Of a stretch of DNA of 64,000 nt, positions 35,761 through 48,061 are shown piece by piece; within the stretch, counting starts at the first letter, position 1, and each line of letters opens with the position of its first letter. Both the position numbers and the translations under genes were made by a program. Origin of the DNA: Irpex lacteus (lineage: Eukaryota; Basidiomycota; Agaricomycetes; Polyporales; Irpicaceae); assembly GCA_001986395.2 (NCBI GenBank), contig MQVO02000006.1, positions 372,001 to 436,000 of the forward strand, given 5' to 3'. Below the pieces are notes generated by a model. The model worked only from the letters and a program-made list of their open reading frames with translations. It had not been told where the DNA came from and did not search any database.

Positions 35761-36971
35761 GAGCCGCAGAGGCTGCAGGCGTGGCGGTATCGACAATCGT
35801 TGTTGTTGGTGCAACGTCCCTGATTGAACCTCTGGCAGATATCGTTGGATTTCCCATTTCGGGAGCGCTTTCCCTCCGACGTAGAAGCTGCGCTTTGAGA
35901 AACCGCTCCCGGTGTGACGATGTAAGCGGTGTAGAGATGGTTCCATTCTCCATAGTCGGTGAGAAGAAACTGATTCCCGCGGCTGGCTTCTGCCCGGACG
36001 GCTCTATCGTAGTGAAGGACTCGGGTAGTGTTCCTGTCGCCAACGGCAGTGAACTGTCGCCCGATATGGGAAGCATAGTCGTTGAGCTCTTTCTCCCGAT
36101 GAGGGTAGCAGAACAGGACACCTTGCTTATACCGCTCGAAGGAGGATGTCCATTCTCCTGCGGTGGAGATGTGCTTCTTCGGCTTGGATGGTCCAGCGCT
36201 AAGTTCGAGGTCTCCCACCTTGTAGGTTTCAGAGGAGTCACCGTCAATGGAGTGGAGAGCTGAGAAAATCCGGTCGAGGTCGACAAACTTGGACATGAGG
36301 ATGTCAGACCACACCGTGTCGGGGAGCTGGGGACAATCCGGCTCGCAGATGAGGGTCTGCTTGGAAGCGGCGACGTCTCTCGCATAGATTTTCTTGCATC
36401 GCAGAGTTTCCTGGAGCTCAGGTCGCAGGTGGGTGACGGTGATGCGAGATTGACGATTGGCGATGAAGGGGAGGATAGCCTCGATGAAAGGCTTCTTGGA
36501 GGATTTCCCCTCTTTCTCGACGTCAGTGGAAGGCGATCTGGATCGCTTGAGATGCGTTTCAACAACGGGAGAGACACTGCGGCCTCTTCCTCGCGCAATA
36601 TCGTTGAGGAGTTCAGAGACTTCGTTGTTGTCGAGGGTTCGGACATCCGGTTCAACAATGGCGTCGTTCGTCTCAACTCGCTTGCCTCGTGTAGCGGCTC
36701 CTGATCGAGTACGACTAATCTCGTCGATTTTCTCGAGGAAGCTGTCGAAAGACGCATTTCGAGCGAACTCCTGCAACTCATCGCCGGTGTCGGGGCTTTG
36801 TACAAAGATTTCGCCATAAATCGACTTGACGACGTCGACTTTCGCTTTCTCTCCCCGCCTGAACTGCTCGACATAACCCTCGCACGCTTCGACAACCTTC
36901 CCCCTGAAGTTAGGGGGTCCGGAGGTCGGTTCTGATATGGTGTCGGCGTCATGTTCCACCACGCTCGTCAT
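35706..36971 (-). CDS. Gag-like protein of the retrotransposon
   Basis: A 421-residue frame beginning 37 bases inside A1. It is acidic and helical at the N-terminus (KVVEACEGYVEQFRRGEKAK), has a basic Arg/Ser region, then a central domain with WTSSFERYKQGVLFCYPHR and NDYASHIGRQFTAVG. It ends in a Cys-rich zinc-binding module: CQRFNQGRCTNNNDCRYRH, then CSLCGSKAHALPEC. This CCCH plus knuckle-like arrangement is typical of Gag proteins of DIRS/Ngaro elements in fungi and should bind the element RNA. It looks intact. Confidence 0.8.
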   Translation of the reverse strand: MTSVVEHDADTISEPTSGPPNFRGKVVEACEGYVEQFRRGEKAKVDVVKSIYGEIFVQSPDTGDELQEFARNASFDSFLEKIDEISRTRSGAATRGKRVETNDAIVEPDVRTLDNNEVSELLNDIARGRGRSVSPVVETHLKRSRSPSTDVEKEGKSSKKPFIEAILPFIANRQSRITVTHLRPELQETLRCKKIYARDVAASKQTLICEPDCPQLPDTVWSDILMSKFVDLDRIFSALHSIDGDSSETYKVGDLELSAGPSKPKKHISTAGEWTSSFERYKQGVLFCYPHREKELNDYASHIGRQFTAVGDRNTTRVLHYDRAVRAEASRGNQFLLTDYGEWNHLYTAYIVTPGAVSQSAASTSEGKRSRNGKSNDICQRFNQGRCTNNNDCRYRHACSLCGSKAHALPECTKLPTERRK

Positions 36972-37008
36972 TTAACTTTGATTCGAAAGATGTTGTGTAT
37001 ACAATTGT

Positions 37009-37377
37009 GTGACGAAAGACTGAGCGCGATACCTAGCGAAGGTAGCGTCAGAACAGGGTCTCGAGAGCGTCTCGAGAAATACCAACCTGGCGAGGGTAGA
37101 GTCAGAAGAGGGTAAGGAGCGCGGTCCCTGGCCCTCATCTCACATATACCTGTCGAGCGGAAGATCCCAGTCAGGTAATAGTTACTGCTGACGAACGGTC
37201 GCACTATACCTGGCATTCCGCCCGACGTACCAGATCGAATGACGTCTGCGGACTCATCCCGCGCGGCGGGGGAACGTGATGCATTGCCGCATCAGGTGAG
37301 CGTCGGGACGGACTAGATGGGTCCGTGGCTCTGTCAGCGCTCGTCGATTCGACTTGTGTAACAGGACTTAAACCCGA
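37009..37377 (-). repeat. Split direct repeat A1
   Basis: The outer 5' end of the element in its own orientation, identical by reading to A2 at 32342-32710. It carries the same TCTCGAGA pair at 37059-37066 and 37070-37077. Confidence 0.9.
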
Positions 37378-37956
37378 TTAAAGCGTCGCTGATTGCAAGG
37401 TAAGTATACAGTAATTTAGTAAACACGTACGCACTGGGGAGCAAGTTTTACAGAATACTATATAGTATGGTCCCGCAAATATTCGCACATGCACATCCAT
37501 GCACATATGACCGTTGCATACAATGCATAGAAGAGAGGAACAAGAGAGAATCTTTGGGTGATCAGCGCGGCATGCGCGCGCTTGAGTAAGTCACACAGTC
37601 ACAGGATATAGCGCTGTGACGGACGCGTAGCGACGCGTCAATTAGGTATTGACGAGAGATGTACGTATTAATAGCCACAGAGTAGCGTTGGGTCAGAGGC
37701 CATACAATATTAATAACATTACGACTACGTACTACAGCAGTCAGCAGCCAGGGCTGTACAGTATTTCTTTCACCTTCATTCCAAATCCGTGACAGTGTGA
37801 CAGGCCTATTAGGCGCAACCAATCATGACCCTCCTGGTGTCCAGTTACCAAAAGTAGGTCATGGTTCATTAAGCCGGCAAACCGAGATTCATGCTGTTCG
37901 TCGACCACCACGTCTCTTCCTCCCTTCACCCAACATTCACTAACTTTTGCTAGGAG
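37378..37956. other. Intergenic region upstream of the DnaJ gene
   Basis: No gene is seen. It forms the promoter of the plus-strand gene at 37957, with a pyrimidine-rich leader over the last 50 bases. Confidence 0.5.
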
Positions 37957-39863
37957 ATGCGACTACCTGGCTTCAGGACATTTGTTCCTGTTCTATCTCT
38001 CTTCCTGCTTGGTGTCAACGCCGAGCCATCGCAGGGAGGTGAGCTGTACCCACCGGGATATCTGCCGCTTGTTAACAAGGCGAACACCTTCCTCTCTGTG
38101 GGACAATTCAACGATGCTGCTAAGGCTTATTCGGAAGCCATAGGTACGCATGGTACATTGGTCACTCCAGCTACAATATTAATGACTGCAACATAGACAT
38201 GGCTCCAAACGACTACCTCCTGTACTATAAACGTGCAACTGCCTACTACTCTCTGAATCGTCATGCCCAAGCTCTTGATGACTTTGACAAAGTCCTTGAG
38301 CTGACTTCCTACTCCTTCGACAAAGCATACCTCATGAAGGCTCGCATACACGCCAAAGAGGGTCAATTCGCTGCTGCGCGTGAGGCTATCAAGGAGTATA
38401 ACACCAATGTTAAGGACGACCCGGCCGGACGAGAGATCTTACTTGGAGTGTCGGAAGCGGAGCTGGCAGCGAAGAAGGCCTATCAGGCGATGAGAGCTAA
38501 GCTGTGGCAAGCTTGCGTAGAAGCTTCAAGTACTGCTCTGCGGACAGCTTCCCACTCTGTACCCCTGCGACAACAACGTGCCGACTGTGCAATTGCATCT
38601 GGAGATGTCGAAAGTGCTGTTGGAGATCTAACGTGAGCTGGGATAACTTTAATACCAAGCGGTGTTACTCACGTTACCTTTTAGGCGACTCACCCATCTG
38701 ACTACCCCGTCCACAACTGTCCTCATGAAGATATTCCGACTCGCATACTTCCTGCTTCCATCCGGGTCCTCCTCATCTACCTCCGCCATGTCTGCTCTGA
38801 AACAGTGTTTGCACTTCGATCCCGATTCTAAGCAGTGCTTACCCGCGCACAGGCTCGTGAAAGCATTCGACAAGTCCTTCAAAAAGCTGGAGGAAGCTGT
38901 CGCGTCGGAGAAATGGTCGTCTGTCACCAGCCTTCTGATTGGCTCTGATCCAGCCTCTGGTTTCGCCGCAAAGTTCGACGAGGCCTTGAACATTCACACT
39001 ACTCCCGAGGCGCTGGACGTGCCACCAAGTATCTCCTTGCGACCGGCTCAGCTCAGCTCACCGAAGCGAGAGCAGATCGTCAGAGCGCTATGCCGTGCCT
39101 TCGTCAACTTGAAGCAACCTAGCAAGTCGGAACAGTGGTGCGAGGAGTTGCTTCGCATGGATGGCCTGGAAAATGATGCAGATGGATTAGTCGGAAGAGG
39201 AGAGGCGTTGTTGAAGAAAGAAGAATGGGAGGAGGCTGTCAGAGTATTTGAGAAGGCGTTTGAATCCAGTGGCAGGTCGAGTCGAGAGGTGCGTCTTGTC
39301 CTACCTTATTTGCGTGGTGTGTTACTGAGCAAGAGGAGTAGATTCATGGACGGCTGCAGAGAGCACAAAAGCTGCTGAAGCAGTCACGCCAGAAGGACTA
39401 CTACAAGGTGTTAAATGTTCCCAGAGACGCTGATACCAAGACTATCAAGAAAGCCTTGTGAGTACTATGATCTCTTTTGGCTTTCGAAGATGCTGACGCA
39501 TACGCACAGCCGCAAAGCAGCAATGACGGCTCACCCAGACAAGGGTGGAAGTGAGGCGAAGATGGCAGCTGTGAACGAAGCATATGAGGTGCTAAGTAAC
39601 CCCGGTAAGCTAAACCTGTCTATGCATCCGTGCAGCACCCCGTATTGACACCTGTTGCAGAGCTCCGTCAACGCTTTGACAACGGCGACGACCCCAACGA
39701 CCCTATGGCCGGCCAAGGTGGTCCTGGTGGCTTCCCTGGCGGTGGCTTCCCCGGCGGCGGACATCCCTTCGCTCAATTCTTCCAAGGAGGTGGAGGCGGC
39801 GGTGGCTTCCCCGGTGGTGGTTTCCAGTTCCACTTCAGTGGGCCTGGAGGACGAGGCTTCTAG
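37957..39863 (+). CDS. ER co-chaperone with TPR repeats and J domain (DNAJC3/p58-like)
   Basis: Six exons close to 546 residues: 37957-38143, 38197-38632, 38685-39288, 39342-39457, 39510-39604, 39661-39863. A signal peptide (MRLPGFRTFVPVLSLFLLG) leads into TPR repeats (KANTFLSVGQFNDAAKAYSE, YYKRATAYYSLNRHAQALDD, GEALLKKEEWEEAVRVFEKA). The segment AQKLLKQSRQKDYYKVLNV begins the J domain, with the HPD motif in MTAHPDKGG. A Gly/Phe-rich tail closes the protein, and no ER-retention tetrapeptide is seen at the end (PGGRGF). The family works in the ER lumen, where the J domain stimulates BiP/Kar2 and the TPRs hold unfolded clients. Intron phases all close, and the gene appears intact. Confidence 0.9.
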
Positions 39864-40198
39864 ACGTCGTAATGAGATATGTAGGAGACATCTTATCTTC
39901 ATTCGCCAATGCTGTGCATTTTGTTGTATTATACCATTGCTATTCCCCGGATTATCCACTGCACGACATGGACATTTGCTTGTAATATTTCATTTGACCT
40001 GCATAATAAAACGCTCGAGGCCACATACAAACGCCAGTCAGTAATCTATTGATGCCGGTAACAAATTGCTTACCAGCCCTGTGTTACCTGGCTTACCCTG
40101 CTAGTGATCCTTCAGGCGCCCTATACCGGTTGCTCCAGCCAATCACTGACCCGGGTCCTCCCATCCTCGCTTGTTCAGCTCACGACAATCCTTGCTCG
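39864..40198. other. Intergenic region between DnaJ and HAP5 genes
   Basis: 335 bases holding the DnaJ 3' end and the HAP5 promoter; nothing else recognised. Confidence 0.5.
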
Positions 40199-41133
40199 AT
40201 GGCCAACAACCAGAAACCTTTCGTACAGCCTGGCGAACCCTTGCACGAATTCCTACGTTCGTTCTGGCAACGTCAAATCGATGCGGCTGAACAGGAGACG
40301 ATAGACTACAGGCACCCGCCGTTGCCACTGGCTAGAATCAAGAAAGTCATGAAGAGCGACCCGGACGTGAAGGTACCGTACACACATTGCTATTTACTCG
40401 CTCATGGAGTAGTCTTGGGACACGGCGTTGAAACTTACGTAACACAATGTGTACTATCCTATCCCAGATGATAGCGGCCGATGGTACGTTGCGCTTATTG
40501 CTTCGATGGGAGGAGCGACCCCGATTGGCTGACACCTGCATCCGGTTCACGCAGCACCCATCCTATTCTGCAAGGCCTGTGAGAGTGAGTGGGAGTTTTG
40601 GGAACCTGGAGACCTCATGAGATGGACGTTGACGATCTTGGGCACGGTCTATTTCTTCCAACCCTAGTTTTCATTACAGAGATCACAGCGCGTGCGTTCA
40701 TTATTGCGGACTCGAACAAACGGCGCACACTCTCGAGAGCGGATATCGCCAAGGCGGTCAGCAAGTCGGACCAGTTTGACTTCCTCATTGATATCCTCCC
40801 AAGGGAAGAACCGCTTGCTGCTGCTGGGGCTGGAAAGGTTGCGGGGAAGAAGCCGGCAAATGGCAAGGAGATGGTCAGTGGTTTACTGTGAGAGTTCTGC
40901 AGTGTTCAATAATCACGTTGAGTAGCAGCCGGCAGGGCGCGAAGAGCCATCTGCTCACCCATTGGCTGCCGACGGTGCAGCCTCCTCCACGCAACAGCAA
41001 CAGGCAGCTGTCATGGACCAGGTGCGTCCTTCAATTCCTTCTTGTCAACAGTGGATTGATGGCTGCGAGCGTACTACAGCTGAACTCAATGTTGCACCCG
41101 TCTGCCCACAATGATTCGCGTGTCTTGCGTTAG
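40199..41133 (+). CDS. HAP5: CCAAT-binding factor subunit C (NF-YC/Hap5-type histone fold)
   Basis: Exons 40199-40372, 40468-40483, 40555-40584, 40668-40873, 40929-41021 and 41080-41133 give about 190 residues. The core has the NF-YC signature: [16 protein letters not shown], then [37 protein letters not shown], and [20 protein letters not shown] ending in [11 protein letters not shown]. This histone-fold subunit pairs with NF-YB/Hap3 and, with NF-YA/Hap2, binds CCAAT promoters in the nucleus. The C-terminal tail is Gln-rich. The last intron (41022-41079) is uncertain: reading through instead ends the protein at 41114 with a different tail of similar length. A 16-base second exon is notable but both of its splice sites are consensus-like. 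Confidence 0.86.
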
Positions 41134-41334
41134 ACTTCATTAGAACATGTCCACTACTAGTGGCCACACTTAATTCCTATCGTTGTTTGATCGTTATTGT
41201 GTCATGCTTTCGCTTTGCTTGTATTGATTACTGAACTTGTTGCACTGTCTGTCATTAGATCCTATTCATTCCTCATAGATATTACAAATACAACTCGGCG
41301 CCGTGTTCACACTCCTTCAAAGAAGGAATGTACG

Positions 41335-42951
41335 TCATGCTACTCTGCGGTAGTCGCTCTTTCCATCCCGCATATCAAGCAACCATCGATAGGTCGGGGT
41401 AGGCCACCCCACAGGCAGCTGCCTCACGTCTATCAACTCATCCTCCACGCATTCCACTTCCTCTATCTTGCTACGCATGTCTTGCATCTCGTCTTCGAGG
41501 CGGTATGAGTACATGTTCATCCTACTGACCACTTGCAATCGTTTCAGAGGTATACCACGTTGAGCCCGTTCTTCAGCGAAGATGAAGAGACGGATGGAGG
41601 ACACTGCGCGATCATCTGAGATGGTCAACGTGTTCAAGGCAGGACATTGCACCTCGTCGGTAATGTTATCGGCACTGAGGGCGCTCAAGATAGGGCGAGA
41701 AGGGCGGCGGAGGATGTTCAAGGTATGGATGCTGGGCATCTTGTTAAAGATGGTCCTCCACGACTCTTCTGGCAGTTCTGGCTTGGAGTGAATCCCGAGA
41801 GTAAGTTCCTCCACGTGCAGCAAGCTGATCTGACTGAATATAGATTCCAGCATCTCCACAGAGGTGGGCATGGCGAAGTGAAGATAAAACACGAGTACTC
41901 CGTCCTGGACTGACAGAAGTTGTGGGTATTCGCGAGTAGCAGGCCGGTATGTGACGTGAACGGCCGTCAAGTGGTGCAAAGGATGAAGGTGCTTGAGGCT
42001 CCTTGGTAGAAGCATGGCAAACGACTCCTCTCGTCTAAACAGACAGTCCGCCCAGATGAAGATCTTAGTCGTCGGTGGTAAGATGATGTGCTCTAAGAAC
42101 TGTGCCACAGAGTGTGGGGTCGGCCACTCGCCAAGATGCAGTGCTCGAAGGTGCCTCAGATATACAAGCTTTCCCTCGCTGCTGCCAAGACCAGGAGGCA
42201 TCTCGAAGATGTTTGGACCAGCGTCAGCAAGGACAAGTTCCTCGAGTACTTCGCAAGAAAACAAGAAGTCCATGAACCGATCCATAGACATCCGTCCTCG
42301 CAGCGGTTGATCCATCAAGCATAGGTGAGTGAGCTTTGTACCGAACTGGTGCAGAGACCACTGAGAGAAGTTTGCCAGGGTAAGTTTCTCCAGGTTGGGA
42401 AGATGTCCGTCGAAGAGAAGAGGGAGCTCGTGTGACCCCTCCTTGTTCAGGTTGAGCATGATGGTCAGAGCTCGCAACTTGGGGGCTGGGTATTGGAGGC
42501 ATCGGAGGATGACAGACCCGTATCTGAAAGCAGGTTGGATATGCAGCTCCTTGTAACGCTCGCTGTGATATGCGATACTTTGCAAGAACCGACCACGGTC
42601 CAGAGATGGGCTAATGCCAGAGGTGCCGACGGCATCGCGAAGGTATGCGCGAGCATCCGTGGCAGCGGAGCGGTTGAGGAAGGTAAGAGCGGCTAAGGTG
42701 GAATAGCTGTCAATATTGGACCAGAGGGCGGGGAACGAGAGCGCTGTCTCCCTCCAATAGCGGCAGACATGGGTTACAGCGATCCAAGCGTAGGGCTCTT
42801 CGCAAACCTCCAGATCAGGTAGGAATTGAGCGGGCTCCTTATTATATCGCGCAAGTATTCCGAAGATGTTTGCTAATACCTCCGCAGGAAGTATGTTCAC
42901 GGGTGCAAAGGCGTTCCTAATGGTGCCTATGGAGCGGGAGACGGAGAGCAT
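41335..42951 (-). CDS. F-box domain protein with LRR-like C-terminus
   Basis: A single-exon frame of 538 residues. The N-terminal F-box reads VNILPAEVLANIFGILAR followed by WIAVTHVCRYWRETALSFPA and LWSNID, the standard form in agaricomycete F-box proteins. The remainder has irregular leucine-rich repeats (LPNLEKLTLANFSQWSLHQF, LVYLRHLRALHLGEWPTPHS, HVEELTLGIHSKPELP). Such proteins link substrates to the Skp1-cullin ubiquitin ligase; they belong to very large fast-evolving families in agaricomycetes, so the substrate cannot be guessed. No break is visible. Confidence 0.85.
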   Translation of the reverse strand: MLSVSRSIGTIRNAFAPVNILPAEVLANIFGILARYNKEPAQFLPDLEVCEEPYAWIAVTHVCRYWRETALSFPALWSNIDSYSTLAALTFLNRSAATDARAYLRDAVGTSGISPSLDRGRFLQSIAYHSERYKELHIQPAFRYGSVILRCLQYPAPKLRALTIMLNLNKEGSHELPLLFDGHLPNLEKLTLANFSQWSLHQFGTKLTHLCLMDQPLRGRMSMDRFMDFLFSCEVLEELVLADAGPNIFEMPPGLGSSEGKLVYLRHLRALHLGEWPTPHSVAQFLEHIILPPTTKIFIWADCLFRREESFAMLLPRSLKHLHPLHHLTAVHVTYRPATREYPQLLSVQDGVLVFYLHFAMPTSVEMLESIFSQISLLHVEELTLGIHSKPELPEESWRTIFNKMPSIHTLNILRRPSRPILSALSADNITDEVQCPALNTLTISDDRAVSSIRLFIFAEERAQRGIPLKRLQVVSRMNMYSYRLEDEMQDMRSKIEEVECVEDELIDVRQLPVGWPTPTYRWLLDMRDGKSDYRRVA

Positions 42952-43594
42952 GGTCGAATCCAGTCGATCAAGCTGAGCCGAAGCGGGTAAGCAAAAAGAA
43001 AGGAGAGAGTAGTCTAAGCTTCACCTCATCAATACTCATCTCCGTGCGTGCCCTATTCATTAATCATCAGGACAGAAGACAAGGTAAGACTGTACAACCC
43101 ACGCACCGTCGAAGATCACAGCCTTGCAGCGTCAGCTGATCAAACAATGCTGCAGCTATCTCTCCTGCGTTGCTGGAAGCTGAGATGGATGGGCCTGCCA
43201 TGTTAAAGCGAAAGAAGACAGTAGAGTAAGTATTGAAGCAATCCCGTGGCCCTTCAAGGGACGATACATGGAGTTGGGGCTGACAGCTTCTGTCAGCCGT
43301 CGGCTTTCCGAATTGGTTAGCAAGCGCATTATGCTTCAGATAAGATGTGTCATTGGTTTTGAATAAAGCATATATATGTTACGCAGAGCCAGTCCGTCTC
43401 TACTTTTTATACTTCCCCTGCGAAAGAGTCATGATACTTAGTAGTATGCTAACTTGAATGAGCACCAGCGCTAATTACAGCGCCACAAAGCTCATTGTGA
43501 CTGCTGTCACATCAATTTATGTGTCACGCGTATACCCAGCAGCGTCTTGAATCTTGGATCTGAACGGTATACTTACTTACTTACTGCATAGACC
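42952..43594. other. Intergenic region between F-box and RVB1 genes
   Basis: A divergent promoter region of 643 bases. No gene or RNA recognised. Confidence 0.5.
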
Positions 43595-45394
<1,800 letters not shown>

Positions 45395-45750
45395 TGGTGT
45401 CGCTAGATGGCGGGCATCTCAGAATGCTTCTGTTGACGTTGTGCTGTGATCATGTTTCTTAGGTACGTACATGTCTGCGCATTTACCACAGGCATGCACT
45501 GACGGTGTATTGTAGTTGTATCCTTATCTAATAACCCCCAGTGTTGTTTTCGAGCTCAAGCTATTATGCTGTCTTGGCATGATAAAATTACTCCCTTGGC
45601 TGCAGTCAATATATACCTGCGTAAGAATGCGTGCCGTCTTCTGACTTGGTGCCGCTCACTTCACGAGAGTCACAAATATGAGAGCAATGCTTGCTAAAAG
45701 TGTACATGTGAATTGATGTCTCTACGATGAACTGGATGATCTCTATTTGA
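45395..45750. other. Convergent intergenic region between RVB1 and CCT2
   Basis: 356 bases with the 3' ends of both genes; nothing else recognised. Confidence 0.5.
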
Positions 45751-47797
45751 CTAGACTGCCTCCCTACGTCTGGGAGTCGCTCGTAAGATATCATCGACAC
45801 TGGATAATTTCTGTTAGCATCGCGCGAAAGCGAATATAACGGAGGCGTACCGAAGAATCATCTCCGCCGCTTCGCTGGCACTGAGAACGACTTGACGCTT
45901 GAGCTTGTAGCTCTCGGTAACACCCAGCTGCTTCATCGAGCCAATGATACCTTCGTTCATGTCTGCAATGATCTGTAAGCACCGCCGTCACACGCATACA
46001 AGGGTAGGAAGCTTACTGAGTCCGGCATCTGACTGTCCTTCGTAGTGTGCAGCCCTTAGCTTCGACACCAAATCCGACGAGTCGTACCCGGCGTTATCAG
46101 CAAGGATAGTTGGGATCTGACGAAGCGCCTTGCTGAACGCCTCAGCCGCGATAGCCTTCTTTCCTTGCACCTTGCGAGCCTCCTCTTCGACAGCGTTGCT
46201 CATGAGCATTTCAGAGCAGCCACCGCCGAGGACGATCCGGGTCTCTTTGACTGTTTGTGAGAGCACGGAGAGGGCATCGTGAAGGGATCGCTCGGCTTCG
46301 TCGATCATCTGGTTTGTCGAGCCACGCAGGACGACGGTGCATGCTTGGCCTGCTGCTACACCAGAGAATTTAATGAGCTGTAGAATATGATGGTGAGTGT
46401 GATGTTATAAATATATCAATGTATATGCTCATACCTTGTCCTCGCCAATCATGATCTCCTCGATGAGCTCGCAATGACCCAGCTTGACGAGGTCTGGTCG
46501 GTCAAACGTGCTGGCGATTTCACCTCCGGTGACCAACGACAGACGTTCAACACCCTCAAAGTCGGCGTGTTCAATCGTCAGGATGCCTTTCTCGGCCAGA
46601 AGGGATTCAGGGTAGTTGTAGATGAGTTGGCGGTTGACGAAGCAATTTATGCCGTGGGCAGCGATGGCGTCTACTTTGGCTTTCATTTTATCCTAAATGA
46701 CGACAATTAGAGCGATAAGTCTCCATAGTGAGCTGCACATACCCGTTCAGCGCGTTCAAGCTCAGCCAGTTTTCCAGTGCCGTCGACTTTTAGACGGGCA
46801 CCGAACACCTTGATCTTATCGGTATCCATGGCTGATGGGCATATATGTCAAGGGAACCCATGGACGATTTAAACTCAACTTACAGGTGTTCGCAATGAGG
46901 ATTTTTGCGTTTTCAAGTCGCTTAGGGCAGTTAACACCGATGCTTTTGTCGAGGATGAATCCTATAAAGAGAGGACATCAGGTTATGTTGAGGATCCTAC
47001 GATTATCATTACCTTCGTCGAGATATGAGTCCGTCAGCTTGCCACCAGCCTTCTTGATGATTTGTATGTGCTCAAGATCGGTTGAGCCCTTGGATGTCTT
47101 TGAGTACAGATATACGCGTTAATCATTTTTACGAAACACACCTTCAATCTGAGGACAGCATCGACGGCGAGGTTGGCAAAGTACTCCTTGTCCTGAGACA
47201 AGACTTTTGATGACAGGGTAGTACGAGCAATATTGAACAGGTCTTCCCTAAATCTCGCTGCATCCTTGCTACCAAGCAAGACGTGAGATCAGTGTCCAGG
47301 GTGAGGCGATGGTCCATTACGTACCCATTGTCCGTAGCAGATTTCTCCAGTGCTTTCAATGCTGCCGCGCTCGCGATGCGGTACCCCTCGATGATAGTCT
47401 GGGGGTGTATCTTCTGTGCTACCAACTTCTCTGCCTCCCGTAACAGTTCAGATGCCAATACACAAACACTTGTTGTGCCATCTCCGATTTCGTCGTCCTG
47501 CACTTTCGAAATGTTGACGAGAATCTTTGCTGCAGCGTTGTCCAACTGTATTGACTTGAGAATTGTAGCACCATCATTAGTAACATTTATTTCTCCAGAT
47601 GATCCAGATTGCAGGATTTTGTTCATTCCTTTAGGACCCAAGGTGGATTTGACGAGATCGCCGAGTGCCAGTGCACCGACGAACGAAGAAAGCCGTGCAT
47701 TTTCAGCCTTTTCCTCTGTTGCCTATATAGATGTTAACGTTGGACACAAAGACGCGAAAATACGACGTGCCTCTCCTCCGAAGATATGCGTGGACAT
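45751..47797 (-). CDS. CCT2: Chaperonin-containing TCP-1 subunit beta
   Basis: A multi-exon minus-strand gene. Exon 1 is 47797-47764 ([11 protein letters not shown]), followed by a 48-base intron, then [19 protein letters not shown] and [18 protein letters not shown]. The ATPase motifs [10 protein letters not shown] and [19 protein letters not shown] are present. The beta-subunit segment [20 protein letters not shown] follows, then apical-domain sequence and [20 protein letters not shown] near the end; the stop is at 45753-45751. The last intron lies between 45840 and 45795. Eight related subunits form the cytosolic TRiC ring that folds actin, tubulin and WD40 proteins. The gene starts 264 bases from the divergent PMT1 gene. 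Confidence 0.92.
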
Positions 47798-48061
47798 GGT
47801 AAAGTGAAGAAGTGCGGTAGAGTTGAGGCACCTTCAAGCTTACTTGAGGACTTTCTACTAGATTGATTGACGAGCCAAAGTAGGACTCAATATTCCCACG
47901 ATAATCACTGCGCTTAGCTGCGTGATTGGCTCGAAATAGCACTGTACGCATCTCACTCAAGTTACACGTCGACCACCATCCGCTGGCAACTGCCCCTTCC
48001 TTTCCTTTCTATTCTTCACGTATTCCCGCTCTTTGGATAGCTTGGCTTATCCTGGCTGGCC
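47798..48061. promoter_or_regulatory. Shared divergent promoter of CCT2 and PMT1
   Basis: Only 264 bases separate the two start codons, which point away from each other, so both genes must draw on this interval. I see no clear TATA box. Confidence 0.6.

Larger units (their letters stand above)
31951..37377 (-). mobile_element. Ngaro/DIRS-type tyrosine-recombinase retrotransposon
   Basis: Read on the minus strand the layout is A1 (37377-37009), gag, RT/RNase H, tyrosine recombinase, B1 (32860-32711), A2 (32710-32342), a 241-base spacer, and B2 (32100-31951). A1 and A2 are both 369 bases and B1 and B2 both 150 bases, and I read each pair as identical. B1 directly abuts A2, the split direct repeat arrangement of Ngaro-like elements, which integrate through a circular intermediate using a tyrosine recombinase instead of a DDE integrase and leave no target duplication. 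No target-site duplication is visible at the flanks. Identical repeats imply recent insertion. One in-frame stop in the RT frame suggests that this copy is not autonomous. It lies between the GH3 gene and the DnaJ gene without disrupting either. Confidence 0.88.

Noticed and set aside
35751..36819. Plus-strand open frames opposite gag
   Set aside because: They have no motifs and lie antisense to a convincing Gag protein with a CCCH zinc module.
34991..36952. 653-codon minus-strand frame taken as one protein
   Set aside because: Only its 3' part (below about 35760) has RT features. The rest is a Ser/Pro/Arg-rich shadow of the gag frame.
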